DNA of 64,000 nt from NCBI RefSeq assembly GCF_016086655.4, contig NC_052135.2, positions 16,024,363 to 16,088,362 on the forward strand, written 5' to 3'. Positions 9,640 to 23,193 of this stretch are shown here, piece by piece. This DNA is from Lepeophtheirus salmonis. Lineage: Eukaryota > Arthropoda > Copepoda > Siphonostomatoida > Caligidae. The notes under the pieces were generated by a model. That model saw only the letters and a program-made list of their open reading frames with translations, searched no databases and was not told the origin of the DNA. Both the position numbers and the translations under genes were made by a program. The stretch's first letter is position 1, and every line of letters begins with the position of its first letter.

Positions 9640-10540
9640 CCTATTTTGACACCGTAAAACACTTCTATATTTTAAGTATATATACATATTTACTCTTTTT
9701 TTTTTTTTTGTAGATGCAAAAAAAACAAAAAAAACTCTAGAAATAAATACAGATATCATATAATGTAAAATAATCCTTTGAAGATTTTTTTTGCAAATGT
9801 CCATTGCATTTTTTAAAATATTTAACAACAGTGATGAAAGAAATAGGTACCTACTAGTGTTGTTTCTGTCTCTTGTGATTTTATTCTACACCAATTCAAA
9901 TTGATATTTTGGTTGAGAAAGTAGACCGAAATTTAATCAATTTCAAAAGATGAACCGATTTTTTTATCTCAATCTATAGACCAATTTACTCCACACTCCT
10001 GATTTCTGATTTGTTCAAATATGATTTAACAACATATTTAACTTCATATGAAGGTTTATGGGTCACTGATAACAGTTTTGAAACACACATGATGTATTCA
10101 ATAGTTCATTTATAGAGACACTGGGTCAGAAAAAACTACTTCAGGGACCAAATTAGTTCGGCCCACTAAAAACCCAACACTAGTATTATTTCAATCCCTT
10201 TTGCTTGCTATTTTATATGAATAATGCACATACCTAAGTAAGTCAGTAATTATCAATTTGGGTTTTTGTGTGTGAGAGTGGTTTCTTTGCTTCTCTCGTT
10301 GTTCTCTTATCTATTCATATATTATCAAAGAAAAAGTTGGTGCATAATTAAGTATAGTTTTTAAAATTTAAATAACAATTATTATATAACTAATAAGAAA
10401 TTCGTTAGTGAGTTTTTTTTTTAGATAAATGAACTTCATTTGCTAAAAAAAAAAGAGTTGTAAATATAACGTAAGAAAATGGTCAATTTGTATCGTTAGC
10501 ACAAGGGATTGCAAATAAAGTTCTGGTGAATTGGATGTAC
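9640..10540. other. no gene seen
   Basis: AT-rich sequence with poly-T runs and no recognisable feature. Confidence 0.5.
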
Positions 10541-11040
10541 TGCATAGTTTTAAAAACTATGATGAATTTTTTTTTTTTTTTAAATCTAATATTTGAAATT
10601 TAATTTTTTATAAACAGCTTTGAATTTTTGATTGTTTTTTTTTCAAAAAATTATAACTTTTGTCAATAGCTGTGAATATTTTTTTTAAATTTAATTTTTT
10701 GTGAAAAACTATTCGGTGTTTGGATTTTTTTTTAAATTTAATATTTGAAGCTTAATTTTCCAAATTTTTTACCAAAAAATTTAATTTTTTTGGACAGCTT
10801 TGTATTTTGATCTTTTTTTTTCAAAAAGTTATAACATTTGTGAATAGCTGTGATTCTTTTTTCCTTAATTTAATTTAAATTTTTATGAATAAATCTTACT
10901 TTTTGATTTTTTTTTCGAAAAATTTAAACTTAAATTTCTCAAATTTTTTTCACAAAAATATTGATTTTTTGAATTTTTTTGAAATAAAATTGAAAAAACC
11001 TAGCCTTCACCAAAATATAATCCTGCAGACACTCAGGAGT
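10541..11040 (-). repeat. AT-rich element family, copy
   Basis: Irregular repeats of the type TTTAATATTTGAAATTTAATTTTTT and ATAGCTGTGAAT, ending AATATAATCCTGCAGACACTC, which is the reverse complement of the TGCAGGATTATATT end seen at 26880 and 49090. Members share ends and an internal low-complexity pattern rather than a coding region. Confidence 0.6.
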
Positions 11041-11299
11041 AAATCCACATTATATCTTTCAACCTCTCTTTGTTAGAATAATTCGGGCTTTACTAAATTT
11101 AATAAGTATTCAAGAACATAGACGTACTGGAACTCTAACATTAGGACGTCACTCCCTATTTTAAGCCCAACGACTATCTAAATCGACAATTCATGTACCG
11201 GGTGATGAAAAAATAAGAAATTCTAAATCACATACGTGTATGAGTGTATTTGTTCAAATTACAAAATGAACAACTCAGTTAAATATGAATTAGTTTTAT

Positions 11300-11538
11300 T
11301 GTTGATAAAATCAGAACAAAACAAAATATTTTATTGCCCTGTACACATTTTTTATGCAACACTAAATTATGCAACCAATATATATCAAGAATTTATAAAG
11401 TAACAAATGCTCGCAAGCCTCATTTCTTCTTGCCTCCCCCCGCCTTTTCCGTTTGGAAAATGATATCGACGCCAGGGACGTCAAGTGAGCTCCCTGACAC
11501 CCCTTCCGGTACGTCCATGTGTATCTTAATCAAAAATT
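11300..11538 (-). CDS. candidate terminal exon with 3' UTR and poly(A) signal
   Basis: On the minus strand a strong acceptor (T-rich tract, then GATTAAG at about 11531-11537) precedes a short open stretch reading HMDVPEGVSGSS, LDVPGVDIIFQTEK and AGGGKKK, then TGA near 11428. This block is much richer in G+C than its surroundings. About 100 bases after the stop, GGCAATAAAATATTTTGTTTTGTTC supplies an AATAAA hexamer with a downstream T/GT-rich element. The V-P-x-V-D and D-V-P pattern resembles repeat units of AHNAK-type giant proteins, but the match is too short to name. No upstream exon was identified on the minus strand at higher coordinates, so this may be the tail of a gene with long introns or a pseudogene. 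Confidence 0.42.
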
Positions 11539-11929
11539 AACAAAAAGAAAATTTCCCAATGTATTATTTTATTTACTAAATATACACGGCTAATTATTTA
11601 ATTGTCTTATTTCGGTGAATTATGAGCTTCATATGATTAATTTTAGGGATGAATTGATATAACTGGAAATATTATCTACAGTACGGAGCCTTTAGTTAAT
11701 ATATGACTATTAACTTAGTTCCGATCTGGCATCTTAAATAGAATCACGAAACGCGAATTTTTTTGAAATTTACGACACCTCCGAATGATTTATAGATATA
11801 AATGAATAAATAGAAACCCTAAGAAAAAATCATCCCAGCTTAGTTTTTTGTTGAATATTCTAATCATACTTTGATGAAAGAAAAAGGACTCAAGGTAAGT
11901 AGTTTTGTAATAGGCATGGACAAACTAAA

Positions 11930-12135
11930 AAAATATATGGAACGACGTAACGTAATGGATAATACCCTCGGGAGAAATTATTCTCTTGAATTCATTGTGT
12001 TTACGTCTTAAAGAAGGAAATTAATATATATGGACTTTAAAGACGATTCCTAGATCAGATGGAGTAATTGTAATGCTATAATATTTACTTATTCTTAATC
12101 AATCCCACTCCATTTAACTAATTGAAGTAACAAAA
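11930..12135 (+). repeat. dispersed repeat family L, copy 1
   Basis: Shares GGGAGAAATTATTCTCTTGAA, a region with TAGATGGAGTAAT-like sequence, and an ACTCCATTTAACTAATTGAA-like end with 59740-59985 and, in part, 62265-62390. It may be a degenerate solo LTR or a short interspersed repeat. It has no coding potential. Confidence 0.5.
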
Positions 12136-13394
12136 AAATGTTATCTGCAAAGTGCTGTGAAAATTTGTAGCTAGAGGTGCAACATAAATTATTAAAAACT
12201 ACCCTTCATGTGAGTAGCTTACATATACTATATAAAACATCTTCAAGTAAGTTATATTGTAATAGCGTCAGTTGACGTCACTCTATGCCGCTTTGTTTAC
12301 AAAATAATGCAAGTAAACAGCGTTCATACCCCATTAATTTATTTTCCACAAATGTTGGACAATTCATTATAAGTAGGGATGCACCAATACCAAATTTTCA
12401 ACTGATTCTGATACTATCTTTATGGACAATTCTAGTACTGATTCCTTATTATGTATAAAGGAATTTTATTAACAAATAACAAAATTATATACTTTGTTTG
12501 AAGTTTAACTTTTATAAATTACGGAAAGGAAAAAATATATAAATTTAACAATCATAATTAGTTGTTAATAAATTTAAAATATAAAAAGTTAATTATTTTC
12601 TGTGCTCAAGAGTCAATTAATTTTTGGTTGGCTCATAATAGGGAGCTTGACACCACTTCTTTGTTATATATTTAAAGTTAGCCTCCTCACCCATCGCTCC
12701 TTGCCGCTCTGATAAAAAAAAAAATCTTTGAACACTAAAAAAAGGATATTGTTTATTGTTTTACTGGTTCGGCTCAGTTAAGATCAAAAAGTTTTGAACT
12801 GTCTCCAGTTCCTAACTGAGTTTTATAAGCTTGCCCTAGGAATTGAAATATATATAAACCAGTGCTCAAGTCTGGACTCGTGTTTTTTTATTGGACCCAA
12901 GACGATTACTGATTACTCGAACTTGACCCAGAAAATATGGACTTGACCTCAGTTCTGTTATAAACAATATTATTCAACAAACATACAAAAAAGAAATATT
13001 TAGAGTAAAAGTGATCTAATGGTTTCAGAGTAAACCAACCGCTCAACCCAACTCTTACCGCTACGGACTTTTTGAACAACTCATGATACAATTCAAATGT
13101 ATGGGGCACTAAAAATATAGTTATTTCTATATTCTTATTTTCAAGTAAATTTGCTTTACAAACCTGCAAATTTGTATAATCTTTCTTTGTACTCCCCCTT
13201 AATGTATTTTTCGAATATGTTGGTGTTATGAACAAAGTCTTGTTTTTAGATTGAACTGTTTATTTTCCCTAGACCGCTCTTTCCCTAGAGTCCTTTAGTT
13301 TGAAGGACGTCGTCCAGTCAAGCTATTTTATTGATTTGTAACCGTAATTTTGTCCGTAAAAATGAGCTCAAATAAGTCTTATTATCCATAAAAA
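12136..13394. other. no gene seen; short palindromic and inverted-repeat scraps
   Basis: Contains a TGACGTCA palindrome (12273-12280) and a TAGGGATGCACCAATACC motif (12374) that resembles hAT-type ends. The open frame 12906-13235 has no recognisable motif. Confidence 0.35.
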
Positions 13395-13485
13395 TAATTA
13401 TACATAGGTATCGGTGGAATGGGCATTATTGAGCCGATTACAATACTTCAAAAAAGTGCCTATATCGATGCATCGGTACATTTTT
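13395..13485 (+). repeat. inverted-repeat element fragment, partner of 28375-28460
   Basis: TATCGGTGGAATGGGCATTA, GAGCCGATTACAATACTTC and GCATCGGTAC match the reverse complement of 28375-28460. Both probably derive from the same non-autonomous DNA transposon. Confidence 0.55.
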
Positions 13486-16050
13486 AAGTATATTGCATTA
13501 TGGATACCATTATTGACAGCTTAACAGGATATAGATTTAATTTAGTAAATTAACTTTGAGGAAACTTAAAGTAGCAAAAAGTAGTAAGATAAACAATTGA
13601 ATATATATATATTCTATAACTAACAGGTTTGTATAAATCGTTATAATAGTACTTAAAATCAGCCCTGTTCCTAAAAAACTTCCAATGTTTTAAAACGCCT
13701 TCTACACGGCTTCATTTTCACAGATATTTGATTAAATCTTTATTAGTTCAGCAAAATTTTAATTATTTTTTATGCACGATAATAAGTTAGCTATCTAAAA
13801 GAGAAAATCTAAAATTTATTTTTCTAATAAAAAATGCTAAATCCGAAATTTCCCTAACAAATAACTACTTTTTAAATAGATTTTTGTAAACCTTTAACAT
13901 AGAGATAGTAAAATTTACGCATAATCTCTCTTGTTGATTTGTGCCGTTCCGTCACTGATGTAGTTAACATTGATTTGTTAAACTCAAACTATTTATTGTT
14001 TAATTGTTTACATTTTCCTACTATTAAGTAAAGATGAGTGATACAGTAATTGGCTATCTATTTACTAACTAATAAAGGTATTTTTATATCTTCTTTTTGA
14101 CAAAAAGTAAATTGATGTAATTAACTATTCTGTTGAAAAGGCTCAGAGGTTAAATTTCATTGAATAAAATTAGTCGGTACATTTATCAAAATAAATCTAA
14201 TAAACCTCTTACAATTACAAAAAGTAGGTAACATTATTTAGGATAGAAATTTGACTAAATTGCAATGTCCCTAAATTTAAAAAAAAATCATATCTTATTA
14301 AAAGCATGATATGAATTATACCTCCCTATTTTGATAATTATAGCGTATTAGCGAGCAAGGATAACTATATTTTATAGTGATATTTGTCAGCAAATATATC
14401 TTCTCTTAAAGTTAGGTACAATATTTTTATGACATTATTGAAGGCATTTTTATGACTACCACATTTTAGACAATATTCCGATTTTTAAACATTACAAACA
14501 GTATGCCAAGGGCAAAATTGTAAATAAAAAATGTTATTATCAGCTCATACTAACATAATACAAATTTAAGCCCCTTTTGATATCTTTCTTTTGACAAAAA
14601 ATTTAGAGATTTAATAAACTAATGAATGTTTAAAAATCGGAATATTGTCTAAAATGTAGTAATTTTCCATTTTCCTTAATCTTAATGAAAAAGTGTTAAA
14701 GTAGTAATATAAAATTTGTTTATTTAGGCCCACAAAAAGCAAGCATTAAAAATATTGAGATCACATGAAAGCAATATATAAATCTCAATGAAGAAAAGTC
14801 ATAAAGCAAATATTTATATAAATGTACCCCTTTAATTTCAAACATTTACTTGTGCAAGTGTTTACTTCCATACACACCCACCATTTATAATCAATATAAC
14901 ATATGTGGCGTGTCAACATAAAAGTAAGCTGGAATTGTTTGCGTGAAAATCAATCTATCAGCTTAAATATTCGATTAAGTTCTGCTCTTCCGATTATACA
15001 AACAAATTTTTTGGATGTAAGCCACGGTTTTAATTCCTCAATTAGATGCAGCCAAAATTTAATATAGAATGTATAGCACAGAAATAGATAAACTATGATT
15101 TAAAAAAAGCAAATGCAAAAAATGAAAAATGTAAAACCTTACCTATAACAACCCCATACAAACAAATAAGATTTTCCAGATGTAAGGGTGTATAATAGGT
15201 ATAAAAAGACTCTTTCTTATGTATTTTTCTTATACCAGGCTGCTTTTATGTTGAGATGTCATATATGTAAGTATTTTACGTTTCATATCTTTTACCTGTC
15301 CTATGTATATCAAGGAAAAATACGTTTATATTCGATGTAATAGTCCACCTACTGAAAAATCTTTATAAATATCTTGAATGATTGTGATTAACAAAATATA
15401 AAGGGGCACATAATTGAAATCCTGTCAACAGATATATTTATAAAAAAAAAGAAAAGATAAATTGACACTTTTAAAGATGCGATTAGAGTAAGGTAGGTAG
15501 GTAATTACTTTAAACAGCTGTTGATAGAATTTATTTAATGAGATCTTTTTAATACAGTACCACCATCAAACATTCTTATACATAATAGAAGACATATATT
15601 TTAAACGTATATATTTTCAATGGGCCATCCTGAACTATTTTGTAAAAATACATAATTGATGAATAACGATTTTGATGAGCAAATTTTTTTTCTTCTTTAT
15701 GGGAGGAAAAAAAGTCATGAGCAAGTTCAAAGAAAGCTCTTTTTATATTTTAAACACTTTGTTTTAAATAAATAATAATCATATACAATTATGCTTTGGA
15801 ACAAAAGTCAATATAATTGTTTTAAAATATACAGGGTCAATGTTTTCTATTGTAGATTTTTCTGTCGGTAATTAATGTGAGACATAAATCTAATATGTGT
15901 CAAAAAATAACTTTTTACTCTAATTTTGGTATTGAGTCCACGAAATGGTGTTTTGAAATGAGTATTTACATATATACCCGTTATAAATATCTTCCAAAGA
16001 CTTGGGTCATAATTATAAAATTACATGTCCCTAATTTATATTCAAGATAA
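13486..16050. other. no gene seen
   Basis: Long AT-rich intergenic stretch. I find no coding frame, element or RNA gene. Confidence 0.5.
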
Positions 16051-16299
16051 CTTTAATTAGTGAAGATGCATAATATTTCTTGTCCCGTCTCTGTTATCGG
16101 TCCTTGAAAAGCCCCAAATTCTAAGCGCCCTCTGGAAGGCATCATTATCATTAATGTTATAGTAAAGTGCATCAGTTTACCAATGGGGTGTGAGTAAATC
16201 AATAAAAAATTAAACCACAAGATGGTGTAACCATCTGGAGACCAGTACATATGCATAATTTAAAAAAAAGAAAAACTACAAAAAATAGCATTTACAAAG

Positions 16300-17640
16300 G
16301 CAGTAATTACCAACTCTGTGCAACAGCCAAAATGCTGGAAAATGAACTGAAGAATAAAGCAAGGTTATGCCTGAGACTGTAGGAACGTTTTAAAAAGTTA
16401 TTTGGTCTTAATATCAACAAAGATCAAACAAAAATACTTGATATTGAATCCAATAAGTGTAATTTAAAAACCATGGCTAGATGTGAGGTTGTCGACCATA
16501 TAAACCAGTTGGAGATAACATTCTCAAGTCTAGGAGCAGACACGAAATATTTAATGGAAAAGATGAGAAAGATTGAATGCAAAGCAAAAATAATCAAAGC
16601 TTCAAATATGAATTTCTCCAAGAGGGTATGCTGGTGGAACTTTTATGTAAACTCCAAGTTCATATTCTACGTAACTGGAGACTGGAAAGGTTTTGGGTTT
16701 TGGGTTTTGGGCTCAATTCTCCTGAGAGAATAATTGCGAAGATCTTTTCTAAAATGTTTCTATGAATTTTTTAAGAGGATGGGCCTTGGATGACAAATTT
16801 CTAATACAAACATGATTTAAGACTAATTTTATTTTGATCTGAAAACCTTTTTTATCGTTTGGATTGGAACTTTAGGGCATTCCATACTTTGGAGGAAACC
16901 TTTATATGGGCCAAAAAGCGCAGACAGACAAACACCCCTTTTGTTTGTGAGGGTGGAGGAGATTTTGGCGAAGAGGAGAGGAAGAAAAATCGTGTGACCA
17001 GAGGAGAGGGCAGCAATTGAAAGGAAGGCAATAATGAAAGGAATCATCAAAGATGAGGATCTTGTGGTCAAATTAAAGGAAGACGGGCCTAATAAACTCC
17101 TAGCCTTTCAAATTATGAAAATCATAAACAAGCTGAATATCCATTTTTTTTTTGTTAAATTGGCAACATCTTTTAATATATTCTTACCAAGATCTGCAGC
17201 AATGGCTTAGAGATTTTTAAAGTTTAAAATATTTTACCATAGTAAGACTGTCTCATGTCTGTTATTTAGATTACACTGCACAGGACTAGATGAAAAAGAA
17301 GGACAAGAAAAAATCTTAAATATTTTTCAATCTTTAAAAAGTGTTAAAGACATAGTAGCTAGAAACCTACAAGCTTATATAAACTGCAAGACACTTTAAT
17401 GCAATAATTTTATTGGTAAAAACAAAGAGGAAAGGTTTTGCTCTTTTAAATGTAGTGAAATCGACACGCAACTGCATATTTATACGTCGTGTGAAATGAG
17501 GAAAGATTTAAGGCATCTTGCATCTAAGATCCTTACGAAATTAAAATTAAGGGTAAGGGCATGGACTTTCGGACCTATAGTAGGAGGCAGGGAGGTGACC
17601 ATAGCAAGAAATTTATTATTTTCAATTAAATATCACTAAT
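16300..17640 (+). pseudogene. non-LTR retrotransposon (LINE) 3' half, remnant A
   Basis: Three consecutive plus-strand segments keep LINE-like order. Frame 16383-16733 resembles the reverse-transcriptase palm/thumb after the catalytic motif (FKKLFGLNINKDQTKI, then ECKAKIIKASN). Frame 16841-17139 continues with IERKAIMKGIIKDED and LKEDGPNKLLAFQI, broken by one TGA. Frame 17400-17640 carries a C-terminal zinc-knuckle-like motif (FCSFKCSEIDTQLH, then C at the usual spacing) and ends at TAA. The catalytic YADD box and the endonuclease are missing. Family members copy themselves by target-primed reverse transcription. This copy is 5'-truncated and has several stops, so it is inactive. Confidence 0.62.
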
Positions 17641-17699
17641 GATTAATCAAATGGATGGATACATGAGGTTTTTGGAGCCGCTGAAATGTCGCCTGGCTT

Positions 17700-20600
17700 T
17701 TTTCCTCATATCAATTGGATATAGTTAATGAAAGAATATGGCTCCTACTCGACAACACAGTTTTACAAAGTTTCTTATAAAACCAAAAATTTGGTTGAAA
17801 GCACTAGAGAAGAAGCACAGAAGCATCCCAACGAGGAATTGTGGACTCCTTTTTTATTGTTTAAAGCTATCTTATGTCCTATTAATTATAAATCATTTGT
17901 TTTTTTTCTTTTGTTATAGTTCAATATTTTTTATAAAAATGGCTGAACCATCAGGATAAAAAAAAAAAAAAAAAATGCCAAAATGTCACAACATCGTAAT
18001 GGTTTAATTGGATCCATTGATTCCAATTATGGCCTTACTTTTCCCTTATCATCCTTAAGATCTTTCGAAAAAGGGCAGAAATTTTTGGACAACTTTTTGT
18101 ACCCGTTCACTCTTTTACCGTTCAATTGTTCATTTTGTAAATACTTTAGTTCGCTGTTTATTCCTTCATTTTTTTTTCCATTTCAATTGTTCATTTTTGA
18201 ATTTTTATTTATTCCATTAATGAATAAATGAAATATTAAGTCCAACCTAAAGAGATACTAATTAATTTTTCGTTTCGTAATATATAAAAATGAGCCTCAA
18301 GGGCATAAATTACTAAAAGCAAAGAAAGTAATCCCAGGGGTTCTAAAATGATACTCTCCATTTTATAAAATGGTGACCAATTCCTTCAAATTGTTTTTTT
18401 TTTTTTAATATCCTCAAAATAAAGGCAGTACTTTTATTCAATGCAACCTCCAATTTATTTTCAATAGCCTCCCACCTTTATGAAATATCTGAACCGACAT
18501 ATTTTTAATGAAAGTAACTTTATATAATGGAAAGATTGACCCGTGGTATAGACAAGCTATATGCAAATGATATGTGTGCTGTTCATTGAGGGGTGCTATA
18601 ATGGGTGCATGGAAAAAAAAGGTGACCCATAACCTAACCCGACTTTCAGACCGATCTTATTTTTTCCAACATTATAGTTGAGCCAAGTTGCATAAAACTA
18701 GGGTCTGGTCTGCCTTAAATTGTCAAGCCCAGTCGGATTTTACTTTTATTTTCTGGTTGATTTTTTTTTGGAGAGGCCTTTGATTGGTTTTTAATTGTTT
18801 TGCTGATTTTTTAAAAATGTTCTAAATTCCTCCAGTGAGTTCATCTCTGATATACCCAGAGTGGTCCTAGTTGATCTTTAGTGTTAATATCTCCAGACAG
18901 GCGTGTTCTTTTTTTACCATTATTATTTATTGTTGGGTACATTAATGCTAGACTTTGGTGTGATTACCGTGTGAGAGGATAAAATTAGTACCGAATTACT
19001 TGTCTATATTTTTGACCCAACCTGAATGCACTGCTCCGACCAGTTAATAACTACATTTCTTAGTATGGAAATAATAAGTGCATATCAACGGTATCCACTA
19101 AACATATATTTGTGGAGTTGTAATATTTTTCTTTTGTAACACTTGTCTACAGTTTTCTTTTTGTTCATAGTTCAATTTTATATTTTGCATTGGCGAAAAT
19201 TTCTATGGCAATTAATATATTGAGCTGTGTGTAACAGCATAATATTGAATATAGATATTATTGGGTAATATTTTGCATAGGGCACCATATTGATTCGGAT
19301 TGGCCCTATTCTATTCCAAGGTTGATCGTAATAATATATAATTGAAATTTAAATACAAACGTCCTCCATTAACTTATTTTATATTTTTCAACTGGCTTTG
19401 CCTGATGCCTACAAATGAGTAACTAAATCTAACTAACTCGAAGATGAAGCTATAAAATCGATTAGAATTATGTAGGTACTCAAAGACTCGCAACTGCGGA
19501 TTATAGTTTTAGACAAATGATTTGAATTTAATAATGCAATAATAAATCCTCCACGGCTTACTAGGCCCATTAATTAAGCTGTGTATGCTACCAGGCCTTA
19601 AAGATATATGTATCTCTCTAAGTTTATTAAATAATTATTGGTGGGCAACTTCCCAAATATATGACGGTTTGATTTCATAGTGTTTTGGAGTGTAGCTTGG
19701 ATTGGAGTTCACGATGAAAATGTAAATGTAAGTGTCAATTATATATGTATAATACCTTCCCAAAAAATAGAGCAAATAAAGTAGGTATGTTACAAAATGC
19801 CGATTTACGAAGAAAAAACTTGTAAGATGCGTGCATGGAAGTATAGATGTGTTTTGGGGATTCCCATTCCTTACTTAAATGGGAAAAATCAAATTCATGT
19901 CATTTATATTTTTATATTTAATATTTCACCCAGTCTAAAAAAATTCAATCCATTGCTTTGTTTAATTGCACCATTCACTAGAAAATAAATCATGTCAAGA
20001 TAGCCTTCAAAGTCACAAATATGTTGTAATGGATTAAATAAGGGGATAATGGAATAAAAACATTTATTTATCTAATATCTTATAAAGTTTTCTATTTAAT
20101 CTGATCCTGAGACGTACTTCAATTTCAATCAAACCTTCAATCTTTATAACTGCACAATATGAAAGTACTTTGTCTTCATTTTTAAAATTTGCTTTTTTTC
20201 AATATCCATCATCAATTGTCTGGAGAGCGTGGGAAGATATTCATATACTCGAATTTCATATTATACAATTAATTGCAGGTATTTTAAAATGTCAACTTTT
20301 AAACAATACTGTATTCTGAAATTCCTGAAAATGTCATTCAATTCTCTTGATGTTTAAGAAAGTTGTGCTGTTTTATTGAAATATCATATTTTAATAGATT
20401 GCAGATTTTGGTGTAGGAAATTCGAGTATACAATTATATTCGGACTCTCTCTAAATAGTAAAAGATAATTATTGAAAAAAAAAGAGAGGTTAAAAATTTA
20501 AAAAAGTACTTTCATATTGTATAATTAAACGAAGGAACGGATTGAAAAAAAAAAGACTAAATAAACTATATTTTAGCCACCATCAAAGATAACAATTACA

Positions 20601-20820
20601 ATTAAGCCCATAATCAAGAAAATATGATGTAGTAATCTTTGGAAAAGATAGTCTAAAGGCTACTTCTTATGAACAATAAGAAAACGAACGTCAAAATGAC
20701 CACTATTCATATTTTTCCCCGTTTCCTCGTTCATTTTTTTTTCGTTCGTCGTTCATTCGTTTACAAAATGAATAGAAAGAGTGAACACAGTTTGTTTTTC
20801 CGTTCACTGTCCAAGCCTGC
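17700..20820. other. no gene seen
   Basis: AT-rich intergenic DNA with many homopolymer runs. Short open frames (17728-17959, 17983-18231, 19797-19988) have no motif or splice context. Confidence 0.5.
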
Positions 20821-21066
20821 CAAAAATTAAAATATTAAATTTTTAACGACAAATTTCAAAAATCCATAGATATTCACAGAAAATTAATATTTTGACAAAA
20901 TAAATTCAAAATTTAATCTTAGATATTAATTTTTTTGCTCTGCTGCATAATTTGTCCAATTTATTCATCCTGATCAAAATAAAATTATAGTAAAAAACCA
21001 AAAATTCCTTAATTTGATGGAGGGGGCTAAAACCTCTCCAGCTCACACCCTGCGGACGCCCCTGGA
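20821..21066 (-). repeat. AT-rich element family, copy
   Basis: Low-complexity core (AAATTTCAAAAATCCATAGATATTCACAGAAAA) followed by GATGGAGGGGGCTAAAACCTC, CAGCTCACACCCTGCGGACGCCCCTGG. The GGACGCCCCT end is the reverse complement of the AGGGGCGTCC end seen in other copies. Confidence 0.6.
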
Positions 21067-21069
21067 AAT

Positions 21070-21900
21070 GGATCCTATTTTTCCACCTTAAATATCTCAA
21101 AAGATGTATCCTCTTTTTTGATAAAAGAAAATATCAGAGCAATATAATAAGCATATAAGATTCAAAACTAATATCTCATTGTAATAAAAAATTATAAATA
21201 TATTATGTATAATTATATCATCAAATAAAACTTTCCACAAATTGTTTGTATAAGTATAATGTTTCTAAATTTAAACAAATTATGTTGCATAAATAGGATA
21301 GTTATTGAGTGTCGACATAAATTTATTATCCATTTGTTTTTCATTTTATTAGAACAAACAATTTGGTTCTAGAGTAGGAAATACATTCTAATGATAGGTA
21401 TATATGATGATAATTGTTAGACTTGAATAGGTTTAAGATTTAAAAAAAAATCTTATGTGAGGCAAACACTTAAATATCTTTGCACAATGGTATCATACAA
21501 TTGATTATTAAGAATACCAAAAAATTTGTACAATATCGAACATTTATGAAATTGGTTGCTTTTGTCATCGTTCATATAATAAATACCATATATTTTTTAT
21601 TTGTAGGTAGTATATGATTTAGTCCTCGAGAAACAAAACTTACACATTATCTTAACTTTATAATTAAGAAGTAAGATATCAAATAAAATTTTACAAATCT
21701 ATTGTGTAGAGTTACTAAAATTTACTTCCCAACTATATTCTTCTGTTTAAATCAAATCAGGTTATCAATTATCATTGTCCTTTCATTTACATTATTGAAA
21801 CACTAAAAAATTTTACTTCATCTATAATGAATATTATATATTATTTTCTAAAGGATAGGGTGTCAATTTAAATTATATTCTAGATTTTTTTTTTATTCTA
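21070..21900. other. no gene seen
   Basis: AT-rich, without recognisable features. Confidence 0.5.
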
Positions 21901-22259
21901 CTTCACTAAAAAGCGGAATTGACAATGGAATGATACTAAGAATTCGGAATAATCTTCAATGTCAAGTTTTAAAACTGACATGCAGACATCACATCTACAG
22001 ATTGATTTGTGGATCCACCTTTGAAGTGGTTTACAATGCTCCTTGGGACCTAAATATGAAGAACCAGATAATCAAAGTAGTTGTAAATTTAAGGGTATAG
22101 ACGACCCAATTACACAAATTGAGATTACTAATTTTATCAGCGACTAAAATAAAAAATACATGTCTACAGGGCCCTCAGGTATGCCCTTTTAATTTTATAA
22201 ATCATTTAATACACAGATAAGCCTTGTTCTTCAAGCGGTCTATAAAGATATATTTAAAA

Positions 22260-23050
22260 GGGGATTTGTTCCAGATTTCATCTGCACCGGATCTCTGGCA
22301 CTGATCCCATAGAAAAATCGTTGATGGAAATTTAAAGAAATAAAAGATGACAGATTTATATATCTTCTACATGTTTTAAATAATAGAATAGTCAAATTAC
22401 TCCCACAATTCACCTCCCCAAATCAAACAGATATCCTTAAATCAAGTCTCATAGAAAATATTCATCGTTCAATCCAATATGTCATTGACTGTTCAGAAAA
22501 TAAAGACTTTGAGACACTTATGTTTGACTTTGTGAAAGCATTTGATGGTGTCTACCATAAATTCATAATTGGGTAACCCACTCGACATCCCTTTTTGGAA
22601 TTATAGTATCTACCAAGTCGAGGATCGCTGCAATTAGAAACGAAGACTATATATAAGAAAAGTTGGAGAGAAATGTCAAATTTTATAAAAGAACCTGCTC
22701 TTCATTTAAAAAAAAAAGCCTATTCTTGTAAGTAAGAAGAATAAGCAAATTAAAGTTATTAAAGCTGTGAAATATCATTTAACCGTACACCTTATCGCAA
22801 AAAAAAATTGACGAATATAAAGTTATGGAGTTTAATCGATAATTCTTTAATGAGGAAGTCCATGAAATATGGATTGGGAAAGGAAATATTTTAAAAAGAC
22901 TTAACATCATGCCTTTGAGGAATCGAAAACGCCTTAAATATTTAAAATCTATTTGTATTATTTCAATTGTTGTTAGTTTATTAGAGGGGCTTTTTATCTA
23001 TTTTTATTAATTGAAATATGTAAATATGAATTTTGGATACAAATATATAT
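22260..23050 (+). pseudogene. LINE reverse-transcriptase fragment, remnant B
   Basis: The plus strand at about 22320-22575 reads QTDILKSSLIENIHRSIQYV, then LMFDFVKAFDGVYHKFI. The second segment is reverse-transcriptase motif A (hydrophobic-D-F-x-K-A-F-D-x-V-x-H) and the first is the helix before it. Downstream sequence contains many stops and a mixture of frames until about 23050. No YADD box or zinc knuckle can be seen. This is a short, heavily decayed piece of a non-LTR element lying just beyond the 3' end of the transporter gene on the opposite strand. Confidence 0.6.
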
Positions 23051-23193
23051 ATAAAAAGAAAAATAACGCACTTTTCATATCTTAGCATCTCCTGTCTAAA
23101 CTAAAAGAATATGTACTTTTTTTTTTTGGGGGGGATCCTTGATAAATAAGAAAAGGTTTAATATTAGAAGGAAGCCTTATTGTAAAATAATAA

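Noticed and set aside
12906..13235. Minus-strand 109-codon frame
   Set aside because: No domain, no splice signals, and lies between repeat scraps; probably chance.
16053..16256. Minus-strand frame ending near a GCGCCCTCTGGAAGG motif
   Set aside because: A related GAGCACCCTCTACA/TCCTTGAAAG segment occurs at 62970-63010, so it is more likely repeat sequence than a gene.
16829..17071. Minus-strand 80-codon frame
   Set aside because: Antisense of a plus-strand LINE segment that shows better continuity and composition.
18625..18645. CATAACCTAACCCGAC, similar to arthropod telomere repeats (TTAGG)
   Set aside because: Only two imperfect units, no array.
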